Positions 18,339-28,518 of a stretch of 64,000 nucleotides of DNA are shown here, in pieces (position 1 is the stretch's first letter; every line of letters starts with the position of its first letter). The notes under the pieces were generated by a model. That model was given only the letters and a program-made list of their open reading frames with translations, was not told the DNA's origin and made no database searches. The stretch lies in contig NVUR01000004.1 of assembly GCA_002401965.1 (NCBI GenBank), positions 38,535 to 102,534 of the forward strand. Reading direction: 5' to 3'. A program made the translations under genes and the position numbers. This DNA comes from Alphaproteobacteria bacterium. Its GTDB lineage: Bacteria; Pseudomonadota; Alphaproteobacteria; Micavibrionales; Micavibrionaceae.

Positions 18339-20129
18339 TTAATAAACGCGTTTTTTCGGTGGGAATGGCTCAATTTCATCAGTCAGCGTTGTCATGATAA
18401 CAGGGCGATACGTGATATCTGTATTACCCTTCTCATCAATTGCAATCACAGTATGCTTCATCCACTCTTTATCATTACGATCAGGGAAATCATCACGTGC
18501 ATGTGCGCCGCGTGATTCCTCACGATTTGCCGCTGCATGCATGGACACAACCGCTTGGGACAGTAGGTTATCCAGCTCCAACGCTTCGACCAGATCCGTA
18601 TTAAATATCATGGAGCGATCCTTGATACCAATATCAACCTTGGCAGAGAAACATTCATTGATCTTACCAACACCAGCATCCAGCACATCACCTGTACGGA
18701 AAACCGCGGCGTGATCTTGCATTGTATGTTGCATTTGATCGCGAAGCTGCGCCGTGGAGGTACTGCCATCTGCATTACGGTAATGATCCAAACGCGCAAT
18801 CGCCTTTGATCCATCATCGCTGCCAAATGATCTGTGCGTTTGCCCCGGTGTCACAGTTTCCGCAGCACGGTTGGCAGCCGCACGTCCAAAGACCACAAGG
18901 TCAAGCAATGAGTTAGAGCCAAGACGGTTCGCACCATGAACAGACACACACGCCGCCTCACCAATCGCCATCAAACCCGGCACAACTGCGTTCGGGTCTT
19001 TCTTGGTCGGGCATAGAACTTCGGCTTTATAATTTGTTGGAATACCGCCCATATTATAATGCACTGTCGGCAAAATCGGGATCGGCTCTTTCGTCACATC
19101 GACGCCTGCAAAAATACGCGCACTTTCGGCAATACCGGGGAGGCGTTCTTGAATAACTTCAGGCTCTAGATGCATGAGGTTCAGATGCATATGATCTTTT
19201 TTCTCGCCAACGCCGCGACCTTCTTTAATCTCCATTATGATGGAGCGGGACACAACATCACGGCTGGCAAGGTCTTTTGCACTTGGGGCGTAACGCTCCA
19301 TAAAGCGTTCACCCTCGGAATTGGTGAGGTATCCACCTTCGCCGCGCACACCCTCGGTAATCAAACAACCTGCGCCATAAATACCTGTTGGATGGAATTG
19401 CGTGAACTCCATGTCTTGCAGAGGTAAACCTGCGCGCAATACCATCGCATTACCGTCACCCGTACATGTATGCGCAGAGGTACAAGAAAAATAAGTACGC
19501 CCGTAACCGCCTGTCGCCAAAATAACCTGATGCGCACGGAAGCGGTGCAATATGCCCGTATCCAGATCCCACGCCATCACGCCCAGACATTCGCCTTCAT
19601 CCGACATAATCAAATCCAGCGCGAAATATTCGATAAAGAACTGCGCATGATGTTTTAGAGCCTGCGTATAGAGCGTATGCAAAATCGCATGTCCTGTGCG
19701 GTCAGCCGCGGCGCATGTACGTTGCGCGGTGCCTTCACCAAAATGCGTGGTCATGCCGCCAAAAGCGCGTTGATAAATTTTACCTGCGGCGGTACGGCTG
19801 AACGGAACGCCGTAATGCTCCAGCTCAATAATCGCGGGGATCGCTTCACGACACATATATTCAATCGCATCCTGATCGCCCAACCAGTCAGAGCCTTTAA
19901 CTGTGTCATACATATGAAACTGCCAGCTATCCTCACCCATATTACCCAGCGCGGCAGAAACCCCGCCTTGCGCCGCAACAGTGTGAGAGCGCGTTGGAAA
20001 CACCTTTGAAATAATCGCAGTATTCAGCCCCTTTTCCGCGCAACCAAAGCCAGCACGCAAACCTGCACCACCCGCGCCGACAACGACAACATCAAATTCA
20101 TGATCTATAATTTCGTAAGAGCCTGTCAT
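18339..20129 (-). CDS. sdhA: succinate dehydrogenase flavoprotein subunit SdhA
   Basis: Catalytic subunit of complex II, 596 aa. FAD-binding [20 protein letters not shown] is near residue 15, and the covalent-FAD His is in [16 protein letters not shown]. Substrate-site motifs [15 protein letters not shown] and [13 protein letters not shown] are present, with [18 protein letters not shown] near 400. It follows sdhD by 24 bp. It converges on icd with a 41-bp gap. Confidence 0.98.
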   Translation of the reverse strand: MTGSYEIIDHEFDVVVVGAGGAGLRAGFGCAEKGLNTAIISKVFPTRSHTVAAQGGVSAALGNMGEDSWQFHMYDTVKGSDWLGDQDAIEYMCREAIPAIIELEHYGVPFSRTAAGKIYQRAFGGMTTHFGEGTAQRTCAAADRTGHAILHTLYTQALKHHAQFFIEYFALDLIMSDEGECLGVMAWDLDTGILHRFRAHQVILATGGYGRTYFSCTSAHTCTGDGNAMVLRAGLPLQDMEFTQFHPTGIYGAGCLITEGVRGEGGYLTNSEGERFMERYAPSAKDLASRDVVSRSIIMEIKEGRGVGEKKDHMHLNLMHLEPEVIQERLPGIAESARIFAGVDVTKEPIPILPTVHYNMGGIPTNYKAEVLCPTKKDPNAVVPGLMAIGEAACVSVHGANRLGSNSLLDLVVFGRAAANRAAETVTPGQTHRSFGSDDGSKAIARLDHYRNADGSTSTAQLRDQMQHTMQDHAAVFRTGDVLDAGVGKINECFSAKVDIGIKDRSMIFNTDLVEALELDNLLSQAVVSMHAAANREESRGAHARDDFPDRNDKEWMKHTVIAIDEKGNTDITYRPVIMTTLTDEIEPFPPKKRVY

Positions 20130-20153
20130 ATTATTATAATTCCTAATTTTTTT

Positions 20154-20558
20154 CTAAATACCAGCAATAAATGCGATTTTTAATACACTGAAAATACACG
20201 CAACAGCCATGCCGTAGAAGAATATTTTCATCCCGATCAACTTCGCCATCTTTAAACATCCGCAAGAGATGTAATCTTCAACAACAACCTGTGCGCCCAG
20301 TTTTGCATGCAGCATCACCGAACTAATCAGGATAATCATCAAAATCGCGTTTACAGGTTGCCCCATCCACGCAGTAAATTCGGCGTATGATGCGCCTTGC
20401 AAGCCAATGATTGAATAAATCAACCACAAAACCAATGGGATTTGCGCCAATGCGGTGATTTTTTGCTGTAACCAATGCTCTGCGCCTTCATGGGCAGAAC
20501 CATGGCCTTTTGCAGTTTTTAGAGGCGCAACGAACTCACTATTTTTATGTCCTGACAT
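20154..20558 (-). CDS. sdhD: succinate dehydrogenase membrane anchor SdhD
   Basis: A 134-aa anchor with three membrane helices (about 33-53, 66-88 and 107-130). An Ala/Gly/His-rich N-terminus precedes EGAEHWLQQKITALAQIP, typical of SdhD. HAKLGAQVVVEDYI near 90 holds the heme-ligand His and quinone-site residues. It lies between sdhC (12 bp) and sdhA (24 bp). Confidence 0.93.
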   Translation of the reverse strand: MSGHKNSEFVAPLKTAKGHGSAHEGAEHWLQQKITALAQIPLVLWLIYSIIGLQGASYAEFTAWMGQPVNAILMIILISSVMLHAKLGAQVVVEDYISCGCLKMAKLIGMKIFFYGMAVACIFSVLKIAFIAGI

Positions 20559-20570
20559 TATAATATTCTC

Positions 20571-20969
20571 CTATCCTGCCAAACGGCCACAAACTGTCAC
20601 CCATGTAAGTACCGTCAGGGTAAAAGCCCCGATCAATACATAGTAATTTGAACGATTTGCATCGGTTTTTTTAAAATTCTTGCCTATATCCCAAAACATA
20701 TGGCGCACACCATTGCACATATGAAAGTACAAACCAGCAGACCACAGGAACAAAACAATTTTCCCCGGCAAGCTCGTGGCTAACCCCATAACGTAATCAT
20801 ATTGTGATTCACCACTTGCCGCGGCAACAAGAAACGCAGTGACAAGCAACGTCCCCGTAATAAGCCCTACACCTGTAATACGATGTGAAATCGACATTAG
20901 AGCCGTTAACGGCAACTTATAAACCTGTAAATGCGGCGATAATGGTCTTTGAATTTTTGCTTCAGACAT
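20571..20969 (-). CDS. sdhC: succinate dehydrogenase cytochrome b556 subunit SdhC
   Basis: A 132-aa heme-b anchor with three helices. The RPLSPHLQVYKLPLTALMSI N-terminus and SISHRITGVGL are the SdhC family signature. The heme His lies in FHMCNGVRHMFWD near residue 85. It is the first gene of the sdhCDA transcript. Confidence 0.95.
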   Translation of the reverse strand: MSEAKIQRPLSPHLQVYKLPLTALMSISHRITGVGLITGTLLVTAFLVAAASGESQYDYVMGLATSLPGKIVLFLWSAGLYFHMCNGVRHMFWDIGKNFKKTDANRSNYYVLIGAFTLTVLTWVTVCGRLAG

Positions 20970-21047
20970 ATTCTAAAGAGTCCTCTTTAAATTTTTATAA
21001 CATGCATCATACTGGCTATCTCTCTAATTTTAAAGAGAGAATCAAAT

Positions 21048-22058
21048 CTATTTCGATTTAATCAATAATTCAGCAATCTGAACAGTATTCAGCGCAGCAC
21101 CTTTACGTAAATTATCAGAAACACACCAAAAATTCAGACCGTTTTCAACACTGATATCTTCACGGATACGTGAGACATAAACATCATCTTCACCCTGTAC
21201 TTCCAACGGTGTTACAAATTCAAGGTCTTCATTATCAACATCAACAACCGTTACACCTTCAAATTCACGCCAAAGATGACGCGCTTCGGCGGCGGAAAGT
21301 TCATTTTCCAACTCAACATTTATCATTTCAGCATGTCCGACAAAAATCGGCACACGCACACAAGAGGCACATACTTTTATGGACGGATCGAGAATTTTCT
21401 TTGTCTCGACAATCATTTTCCATTCTTCTTTGGTCATCCCGTCATCCATAAATGTATCAATTTGCGGAATCGCATTAAACGCAATTTGCTTTGGATAGAC
21501 AGACGGTGCGTTTGTATTGTTCATATAAACACTTTTTGTCTGGTTAAACAGTTCATCCATGGCGGCTTTACCTGATCCCGAAACGGATTGATAAGTGCAG
21601 ACAACAACGCGCTTTATTTTCGCGGCATCGTGCAAGGCTTTTAACGCCACAACCATTTGAATGGTAGAGCAATTCGGATTGGCAATAATATTACGCTTTG
21701 TATGATCTTTGATCGCCTCAGGGTTTACTTCCGGCACGATCAACGGCACGTCAGGGTCCATTCTGAAGTGGCTGGTATTATCAATCACAACCGCGCCGGC
21801 CCTCGCCGCAATCGGAGAATACTTCGCAGACACTGCGCCACCGGGGGAAGATAAAACAATATCCACACCTTTAAAATCGAACGTACTTAAATCCTGTACT
21901 TTCAGGTCTTTATCCCCGAAAGACACTTCCCGCCCCACCGAACGGCTGGAGGCCAATGCAATAACATCATCAACGGGAAATTTACGCTCATCCAGAATGT
22001 TTAAAATTTCATGACCAACATTACCTGTTGCACCAACAACTGCGACTTTATAGCCCAT
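21048..22058 (-). CDS. asd: aspartate-semialdehyde dehydrogenase
   Basis: Reduces aspartyl-phosphate to the semialdehyde for lysine/DAP, threonine and methionine synthesis. The 336-aa protein has the NADP motif VAVVGATGNVGHEILNIL, the catalytic Cys in IIANPNCSTIQMV (~130) and the active-site segment VCTYQSVSGSGKAAMDEL. GAAGGAACG precedes MGYKVAVV at 22058, so the 43-residue upstream extension is discounted. It is divergent from the histidine kinase gene. Confidence 0.97.
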   Translation of the reverse strand: MGYKVAVVGATGNVGHEILNILDERKFPVDDVIALASSRSVGREVSFGDKDLKVQDLSTFDFKGVDIVLSSPGGAVSAKYSPIAARAGAVVIDNTSHFRMDPDVPLIVPEVNPEAIKDHTKRNIIANPNCSTIQMVVALKALHDAAKIKRVVVCTYQSVSGSGKAAMDELFNQTKSVYMNNTNAPSVYPKQIAFNAIPQIDTFMDDGMTKEEWKMIVETKKILDPSIKVCASCVRVPIFVGHAEMINVELENELSAAEARHLWREFEGVTVVDVDNEDLEFVTPLEVQGEDDVYVSRIREDISVENGLNFWCVSDNLRKGAALNTVQIAELLIKSK

Positions 22059-22178
22059 ATTACGTTCCTTCTTTATTTCCTGCCTATGGATACCCAAGTG
22101 ATTGTGATAATCTAAAAGCTGCATGTTAGGCAAGCATGTTCTTCCTTTTATTGATCGAAATAGATAAAAACCCATATC

Positions 22179-24146
22179 ATGACGCAAAAATCATCCATTA
22201 AAAAGCATGCACACAAAACCAGAAAAGAGCTGGAAACCGCGATAGAGCAGGCGGATGCTATCGCCGCACAAAAATCCAACTTTCTGGCAACGATGAGCCA
22301 CGAAATAAGAACACCAATGCAAACCATCTATGGTCTGCTGGAATTAATTGCACTGGAAAAGCCTGACGAAAACATAAGCTCCATGGTTGAGACCGCGCAA
22401 GAAGCAGCCAGTGGCTTGCTCGAAATTCTGGACGATGTTCTCGATGTTGCCAAAATGGACGCCGATGCGATGGAACTGGATATGTTCGAAGTACCCGTAC
22501 GCTTGCTTGTCCGTGGCATGTTAGAGGCTCTGTCTGTCAAAGTACGGGGCGTGCGCGTTCAAATCAATGATGACATCAGCACAGATGTCCCCTTTGTTAT
22601 CACTGGTGACCCCAAACGTTTGCGCCAAATTTTAATGAATCTGTGCGGCAACGCTTTAAAATTCACACATGAAGGCACGGTCACCGTTCATGTCAGCACA
22701 AAAACACAACACATAGAGACACCTGAAAACGGTCTTGGCTTACGCTTTGAAGTCATTGATACGGGTATAGGGATGAGTGCGGAGGTATGCAGTAAATTAT
22801 TTCAATCCTTTACACAGGCCGATAATACAACATCGCGCAAATACGGTGGAACGGGACTGGGGCTATCCATTGCGAAAAAGCTGGTTAATTTGATGAAGGG
22901 TGAAATCGGCGTCATCAGCACGGAAGGCACAGGATCAACATTTTGGTTTGAAATCCCGACAGAAGAAGTCAGCACAGATGAAAGTACGGTAGACTTGCCG
23001 AACTTGGTGGGCATCTCCGTATTATCCGTAGAAGATCACCCGCAAGGTGCGAAAGAAATTGAAAGTTCCCTCAAATCAATGGGTGCAAAAGTCGAAAGTT
23101 GCGCCACATATAAAAAAGGGTTAGAGCTTGCCACACATCACCCCTTTGACGTTGCTATCATCGACCAAGGATTACCCGATGGACTTGGCGTTGACCTCAT
23201 TCGCGATATTTTAAAAGTGCGCCCTTTCACAGGCATGGTTATGTATACGGTGCGTGATGACGTCGGACTTTCCCATAGCCTTAATGCGTTGGGCGCGACA
23301 TATTTAACAAAACCAGCCAGTCGCGCTGGTCTAGGCGAAGCCGTTAAAAGTTCTACACGCCGTGATATCAGTATCGCAGAAGGCCCAACGCGCTTACTCA
23401 TCGCGGAAGATACACAAAGCATACAAGACATCCTCAAAATCCAGCTTTATAAGCTAGGCGTACAAGCCGATTTTGTTGCAAATGGTAAAGAAGCTCTGCA
23501 CGCCTTCAACAGCGGGAAATACGGTATATTAATCACAGATTTACACATGCCGGAAATGGATGGCTTTGAACTGGTTAAAATTATAAGAAAGCAAGAAGCC
23601 AAGACCAAGCAAAACGTTCCGATTATCGCATTAACAGCGGATGTGCAAATGGCGCAACGCGAAGCCTTTACCACGCATGGGTTTGACGAATGCCTGCTTA
23701 AACCTGTGTCTCTTGGGCAATTGCGGGGTTTACTTATACGGTGGAGGTTACTCAATGAGGGCAGTGCTGGTATAGGAAAAAACACCAAGTCCTTAAAAAG
23801 AGACGCTTCTAATAACAGTGCGATCAACCGAATTTGCCTTGTTAAAAATCTGGGTACTATTAATGATGAAACAATCGATATGATGGAAATGTTTCTTGAG
23901 CTGACAGCCCCCCTTATTACCAAAATAGAGACGGCCCTGCATGATGGAGATATAGACGCACTTTATGAACTGGGACACAGCCTAAAAGGCGGAGCACGCT
24001 CTGCCTGCTGCAACGCTTTAGGGGATTTTGCCAGTGATTTACAAGACACAGCAGAGAAAAAAGATGACTGCGTGCAGCTGGTCAAAAATATTTCGAAAGA
24101 ATTTGAACGCGTTATTGATGATGTAAAGAGACTCGCCGCAGAATAG
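22179..24146 (+). CDS. soluble hybrid histidine kinase (HisKA-HATPase-REC-REC-HPt)
   Basis: A 655-aa signalling protein with no sensor domain and no membrane helix. A short coiled N-terminus leads straight to HisKA, with His41 in [11 protein letters not shown]. The HATPase has N-box [18 protein letters not shown] and [13 protein letters not shown]. Two receiver domains follow (Asp in [11 protein letters not shown] and [12 protein letters not shown]). A C-terminal HPt carries its His in [13 protein letters not shown] near 600. The missing input domain suggests it is driven by a partner protein. It is convergent (9 bp) with the pilus/secretion cluster and could feed the response regulator at 33539-33913; that link is inference. 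Confidence 0.92.
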   Translation: MTQKSSIKKHAHKTRKELETAIEQADAIAAQKSNFLATMSHEIRTPMQTIYGLLELIALEKPDENISSMVETAQEAASGLLEILDDVLDVAKMDADAMELDMFEVPVRLLVRGMLEALSVKVRGVRVQINDDISTDVPFVITGDPKRLRQILMNLCGNALKFTHEGTVTVHVSTKTQHIETPENGLGLRFEVIDTGIGMSAEVCSKLFQSFTQADNTTSRKYGGTGLGLSIAKKLVNLMKGEIGVISTEGTGSTFWFEIPTEEVSTDESTVDLPNLVGISVLSVEDHPQGAKEIESSLKSMGAKVESCATYKKGLELATHHPFDVAIIDQGLPDGLGVDLIRDILKVRPFTGMVMYTVRDDVGLSHSLNALGATYLTKPASRAGLGEAVKSSTRRDISIAEGPTRLLIAEDTQSIQDILKIQLYKLGVQADFVANGKEALHAFNSGKYGILITDLHMPEMDGFELVKIIRKQEAKTKQNVPIIALTADVQMAQREAFTTHGFDECLLKPVSLGQLRGLLIRWRLLNEGSAGIGKNTKSLKRDASNNSAINRICLVKNLGTINDETIDMMEMFLELTAPLITKIETALHDGDIDALYELGHSLKGGARSACCNALGDFASDLQDTAEKKDDCVQLVKNISKEFERVIDDVKRLAAE

Positions 24147-24155
24147 AAGTTGGGA

Positions 24156-24896
24156 TTACGGACAAGAAGCCTCGTCACCATCCACGTCACCATTATATTG
24201 CGCGCTAGGCTTCGTTCCCATACGCACACGAAAACATGTATAGCCGCTTGCACATTGCACTTCCGCAGGGGCGTTACTGTCCAAATCAACCGCGCCACCA
24301 GAAGCATCGATAATATCCGCCTCACACTCTCCGAATTGATTGTCAAGTTTCTGCAACGCGGTGTTAATAAAAGCATCCGTTTTACTTGTTTGTAACCAAA
24401 CAAAGACACCATCCAGTCCGTTATAATATTGCCAATCTTCAAATAAGTCAGGGGCAGGCGGTAAAAATTTTCCTGACATTCCTCCAAAAATCATCGCGTG
24501 ATTTTCATCACTATTCCCAGGATTTCCAGGACATCTTATATCTTTAACCAACCGCCCTGCCGTTGCCCCGATTGTCGCAGTGTCAAAATGCGTTGAATTG
24601 GGCTTAATCGGGAAATTACGCCGCGCGTCAGGATCTGTTCCTCCCGCTGTAATAATAATGCTTCGATCACCCTGCTTATAGACAAGAGCGCATTCCAAAA
24701 TTGCCGCGCGTATTGTATCAACTTGGCTTTTTATATTAGAAACTGTGCGGAAACTGCTTTGTGAGGAGGTTTGTTGGCTTGAGGGCTGCATAAACGTTAC
24801 GGTCAACGCGGCAAGCAACGCAATTGCAATCAAAATATAAACCAGCGCACTACCGCGCTCTGGGTTATGATTATTCTTATCGCGTAACATTATCAA
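24156..24896 (-). CDS. pilin-like protein 1 of the pilus/secretion cluster
   Basis: A 246-aa protein with a prepilin-type N-terminus: a charged leader ending ERG (G15), then a hydrophobic helix SALVYILIAIALLAALTV, then a large C-terminal domain with several Cys (ECALVY, IRCPGN, GECEAD, QCASGYTCF, ASCP). The +5 Glu of classical type IV pilins is replaced by Tyr20. It is the last gene of the cluster, 14 bp after a similar gene. It is probably a major or minor (pseudo)pilin with disulfides. The family is inferred from N-terminus and position. Confidence 0.65.
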   Translation of the reverse strand: MIMLRDKNNHNPERGSALVYILIAIALLAALTVTFMQPSSQQTSSQSSFRTVSNIKSQVDTIRAAILECALVYKQGDRSIIITAGGTDPDARRNFPIKPNSTHFDTATIGATAGRLVKDIRCPGNPGNSDENHAMIFGGMSGKFLPPAPDLFEDWQYYNGLDGVFVWLQTSKTDAFINTALQKLDNQFGECEADIIDASGGAVDLDSNAPAEVQCASGYTCFRVRMGTKPSAQYNGDVDGDEASCP

Positions 24897-24910
24897 ATTA
24901 TGAAACTTTC

Positions 24911-25645
24911 TTATCTTTCGACAATCACGTGATAATACACATAATCACCACCTCCGGCATTTTGGAAACACCCGAAAGGTTGTCCGTCAAAGCTGCCCGC
25001 GCCATCGTCAATATCTGGCACATCTATAATAGGCATCACGTAATCCGTTGCCCCGTCATCATACATACGATCACCATAATCACCGGAACGATCCGCATTT
25101 AACACTGGAATACCCGCGCCCAAACCATGTTCTTTATTAATTTTAGAGCAAATAGATTTTTTAATACCAATCAGGTAAGCAATAATATCATTACCATCCA
25201 CCCCCGCCAAAGCAATATCGGGCACCTCTAATTCTGCATTAAAAACCCATTGTCCCGCATTGCTTGCAACCATAATATCCGCAGGCGCGGGAATATATGT
25301 CGCACTACCACCTGCAGGATGGAAAACCCCAAAATCAACAACATCAAGATCGTCAAATTCAGACGGATGATTAAAGCGAATTTCATCAATGGACGTGCCT
25401 GTGATAATCATACGAACAATGGCTGTACTGACCGCCGCAGGATATTGTGTGATTTGGGCACTACTGATAAGATCGGTTTCCCCGCTTGCATTACCGCCGC
25501 TTGATCGTGTTGACGACGTAACAGCGTAAGAAAGCGCAGCAAACAGAGCAACAGCAATCAGAATCAAGAATAAAACATTCCCATCCTCATTTGATTCTTT
25601 ATTGCCCGTTTTTTGGCAAAAGTACATTTTGAAATATCTTCTCAT
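24911..25645 (-). CDS. pilin-like protein 2 of the pilus/secretion cluster
   Basis: A 244-aa protein built like its neighbour. The leader ends NEDG (G22), followed by the helix NVLFLILIAVALFAALSY and a long extracytoplasmic domain rich in Asp/Gly. The +5 position is Leu27, not Glu. Sequence similarity between the two C-terminal domains is low, so they are probably different subunits and not a recent duplication. A later Met (residue 7) could be the true start. It lies 14 bp after the PilO-like gene. Confidence 0.62.
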   Translation of the reverse strand: MRRYFKMYFCQKTGNKESNEDGNVLFLILIAVALFAALSYAVTSSTRSSGGNASGETDLISSAQITQYPAAVSTAIVRMIITGTSIDEIRFNHPSEFDDLDVVDFGVFHPAGGSATYIPAPADIMVASNAGQWVFNAELEVPDIALAGVDGNDIIAYLIGIKKSICSKINKEHGLGAGIPVLNADRSGDYGDRMYDDGATDYVMPIIDVPDIDDGAGSFDGQPFGCFQNAGGGDYVYYHVIVER

Positions 25646-25659
25646 TACAAATACGCGTC

Positions 25660-26202
25660 CTAATTCGTAGAAATTTTCTCTACAGAAACACTATTAATTT
25701 TTAACGATGCCGACAAAGGATATTGCTTACATTCTCTGCCAACACACAATTTTTCAACATCAACGCGCCACCCTAAACCACCATTTTGAACATGACCGAT
25801 TGCCTCGCGAAATTGCCCGAACTGCGCGGTAGATTTCGCACGTATACTAATATTGGACGAATTTCCTTTTATTTCAAGACCTTTATATATTTCCTGCAAC
25901 TCATCCACAAAGGTTTTAACCTCACGCGCACTGACTGGTTTATCCTGTATTTTGGGAACAACAGGTACAAGAGCCTTCGCCTCACCACGTTCTATCGATA
26001 ATTCGGCAAACTCTTGCATTTTAACAGTTGTATATAACCCCAAAGCAGCAGCCGTCCCCCATATAATGGCCGTCATAACCAAGAGAGATTTACTGGTGTT
26101 TTGGGGCAATTTTTCAAGAAACGCATTCAAGTCATCCATGGCCTTAGGACTCATAAATTTACTCAATGACTGATTCAAATCTTTAAATTTCTTTAGCTCC
26201 AC
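25660..26202 (-). CDS. PilO/GspM-like inner-membrane assembly protein
   Basis: A 180-aa protein with a cytoplasmic N-terminus, one membrane helix (about 39-60, SLLVMTAIIWGTAAALGLYT) and a periplasmic domain of about 110 residues containing KTFVDELQEIYKGLEIKG and two Cys (LCVGREC). This layout matches PilO/GspM proteins, which form the alignment subcomplex with PilN/GspL. I see no clear sequence signature, so the call rests on topology and gene order. Confidence 0.55.
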   Translation of the reverse strand: MELKKFKDLNQSLSKFMSPKAMDDLNAFLEKLPQNTSKSLLVMTAIIWGTAAALGLYTTVKMQEFAELSIERGEAKALVPVVPKIQDKPVSAREVKTFVDELQEIYKGLEIKGNSSNISIRAKSTAQFGQFREAIGHVQNGGLGWRVDVEKLCVGRECKQYPLSASLKINSVSVEKISTN

Positions 26203-26253
26203 AAGCTCTCTCCAAAATCCATTTCATAAGTGTCGCAGCGTTTTGCAAACATA

Positions 26254-27258
26254 TTACCGCCGCCCCTCAAGCCTGACATGACTGTCGTCTTCCCGTACAG
26301 ATCTAGGGGCGAATGCCCGCGCTCTACCACCTGAAACTTCACTCAATGTTGTATCGGCTCTTGCGGTATCCCCAAGTGATGTAGGCACAATTGCACTCCA
26401 CTCCGTTCGCTTGCCCGAAACTTCATAACGCACAAGATAACCATTGGATAAAGCCACCTTATCCAAAAGCTGCTGCACACGCACCATATGCCGTATAGAA
26501 TCACTTTGCATCACATTCGCGGCACTTTCAACCAGCTCAAGCGCGGCCTTATCCGTTTTGGCTTTTACATCCGCCAAATCACGACTAACAAAACCGATAG
26601 AGATAATATTTATAAACAGAATAAGAACTGCAATCAAATTCACAACCATCCCCGAAAGAATGAGCATGCGAATAACCGCACGTGAAAGCTTTTCAGTACG
26701 TAACGCCCGATTACGCCAAACAACCGTATCGGCCACATCTGAATTAATGGTTACAAAATTGGCATCCATACTTTGCACCCGTGGCAAAATTGTCCGTGAT
26801 GCGCCCAAGAAAACTTGCATACGTCCTGTTTCAGGATCCCAACGAAGTGCAGAAGCCAAACCTTCTTGTTCATATAAATAGACCGTTTCACGATCCCAAT
26901 ATTCACTGTTGCCCGGTAATGCCGCCGCCAAAGGACACCAGCTATCCGGATTAGAGGCCAACGACGCGGCAGGACAAGCCAAATACCAAACCCGTCCCTC
27001 ATCAATCGAATAAACATAATTTATGCGCTCTGTTCCGCACGCCTGAGAGGCGGCGTTCCACACGGCTTCATCCTCAGTCCCAGGAATATGCGGCAACGAA
27101 CCGCCAAGCAAATCCTGCGGCAAATAAGGCAATAAATTCGCATTAAAATCTTGCGCTTCACCTGCCAAAAAGTCAGACAACCCCGCCCGCGGACGCGCTG
27201 TTCCCTTACCTTTTTCCTCTGCACCAGAAGCAACAGTACTATTTTTAATCAGCGTCAA
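26254..27258 (-). CDS. PilN/GspL-like single-span assembly protein
   Basis: A 334-aa protein with a cytoplasmic domain of about 195 residues, one membrane helix near 198-222 (MLILSGMVVNLIAVLILFINI), then a coiled-coil-prone stretch (DLADVKAKTDKAALELVESAANV) and a small C-terminal domain. This is the topology of GspL or a PilM-PilN fusion, but I see no actin-like motif, so the cytoplasmic part may be a different fold. The start is immediately adjacent to the stop of the upstream platform protein gene, implying translational coupling. Confidence 0.55.
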   Translation of the reverse strand: MTLIKNSTVASGAEEKGKGTARPRAGLSDFLAGEAQDFNANLLPYLPQDLLGGSLPHIPGTEDEAVWNAASQACGTERINYVYSIDEGRVWYLACPAASLASNPDSWCPLAAALPGNSEYWDRETVYLYEQEGLASALRWDPETGRMQVFLGASRTILPRVQSMDANFVTINSDVADTVVWRNRALRTEKLSRAVIRMLILSGMVVNLIAVLILFINIISIGFVSRDLADVKAKTDKAALELVESAANVMQSDSIRHMVRVQQLLDKVALSNGYLVRYEVSGKRTEWSAIVPTSLGDTARADTTLSEVSGGRARAFAPRSVREDDSHVRLEGRR

Positions 27259-28479
27259 TTATATCGCCCCCTGCATAAGACCACCCATCATTGAATCCAT
27301 ACTCATATTCATCACCGTTAAGGCATAAATCGCACTACCAAAGGCAACCGCCAAAAACACACCCGTTAAAAGAAATGCTATCCAGACAATAAATTTATGT
27401 CTGGTTTTCGCGGACGCAGAACGCATTTCAGCAATCGACTCCATCACTGTAGCAACTTGCCCTAAATCAGACAAGCCTGCAATTTCAAGGCGTTCACTAC
27501 GCGTCAAAGGTGCGCGATCAAGCGCCGCCCCCAAACCGACACCCCGCCCAAGGTTATAGGATGCTTCGCGCCAATATGCCGCAACATCTGGTGAGGCGGA
27601 TGCCTCTGCCGATTGATCCAATGTGTCATCAATCGGCACTTTACCTTGCAACATTCTGGCCGCCGCCATCATCGAATCGGCAAACGCCAAATCACGCATA
27701 TATGAACCAATCAAAGGTATTTTCCTGACCACCCGCGCCGTTGGCCAATCTCTTTTTCCGCGATTAAGCCAAAAAGACGCGATACACCACACCATAAATA
27801 CACCAGACGCCACGGACGTCCAGATCAGAATATCCCATGTCAATTCCAGATTATTGACAACATATTCGAATTTTTCTCGTTCTGCTTCCTCTGTTGGTTT
27901 ATTATCCCTAAACCAACCCAGTACCATATCTTTCCCTGCCCACAGGGATGTCACAATCGAAAACACATCAAATCCCAGCCACGACATCGTTCCAACAATC
28001 GCGCGCGTGTTCTTGCGTTTCTGGGTAATAGATTGAATGGCGTGCGGTATCCCCTCGGCCAATTTATTGGCACGTTCTGATCCCGCCAAAATCGCAAGCG
28101 TTCCATGATCGAAAATATTAAGCGCCTTTAACGCCTCGATAACACTTAAACCTCGGGATAAAGCCTCACGCGCAGGAGCGAGAATATTTTGACGGCGCGG
28201 ATTAGTTTCGGCCTGAATAATCTTCCACAGCGCAACCCCCGGCGATGTAGAGGTTGATCGAAATTGTATCCCGCGTAATAATTGCACCTGCCACCATGTT
28301 GAACGCGCAAGTACTCTTTCCAAGGGAGAACGTGCATACGGGCGCACATTCAAAACATACCCGCCCTTTTTGGTAATGGCATCACGTACATCATCCATTG
28401 TCGGCAAATAGAAAGACTCCGTGACCTTTTTGGGGCCGGATGTTGTCTCATATGCAATTTCCGCAATCCACTGCTGCAT
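27259..28479 (-). CDS. GspF/PilC-family inner-membrane platform protein
   Basis: A 406-aa polytopic core of a type IV pilus or type II secretion machine. It has two GspF domains: the first with PRRQNILAPAREALSRGLSVIEAL (~95-130), the second with GSYMRDLAFADSMMAAARML (~260). Membrane helices lie near 165-190, 215-240 and 370-395. The N-terminal ~60 residues hold a short YVLNVRPY motif typical of this family. It is paired with the ATPase gene 39 bp upstream. Confidence 0.88.
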   Translation of the reverse strand: MQQWIAEIAYETTSGPKKVTESFYLPTMDDVRDAITKKGGYVLNVRPYARSPLERVLARSTWWQVQLLRGIQFRSTSTSPGVALWKIIQAETNPRRQNILAPAREALSRGLSVIEALKALNIFDHGTLAILAGSERANKLAEGIPHAIQSITQKRKNTRAIVGTMSWLGFDVFSIVTSLWAGKDMVLGWFRDNKPTEEAEREKFEYVVNNLELTWDILIWTSVASGVFMVWCIASFWLNRGKRDWPTARVVRKIPLIGSYMRDLAFADSMMAAARMLQGKVPIDDTLDQSAEASASPDVAAYWREASYNLGRGVGLGAALDRAPLTRSERLEIAGLSDLGQVATVMESIAEMRSASAKTRHKFIVWIAFLLTGVFLAVAFGSAIYALTVMNMSMDSMMGGLMQGAI

Positions 28480-28518
28480 AAACCAATACCAATCCTAGAC
28501 TATAAAATATTGCAATAT

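Noticed and set aside
22058..22187. 43-residue extension of Asd overlapping the kinase start
   Set aside because: A good SD lies before MGYKVAVV and the extension has no homology to the family.
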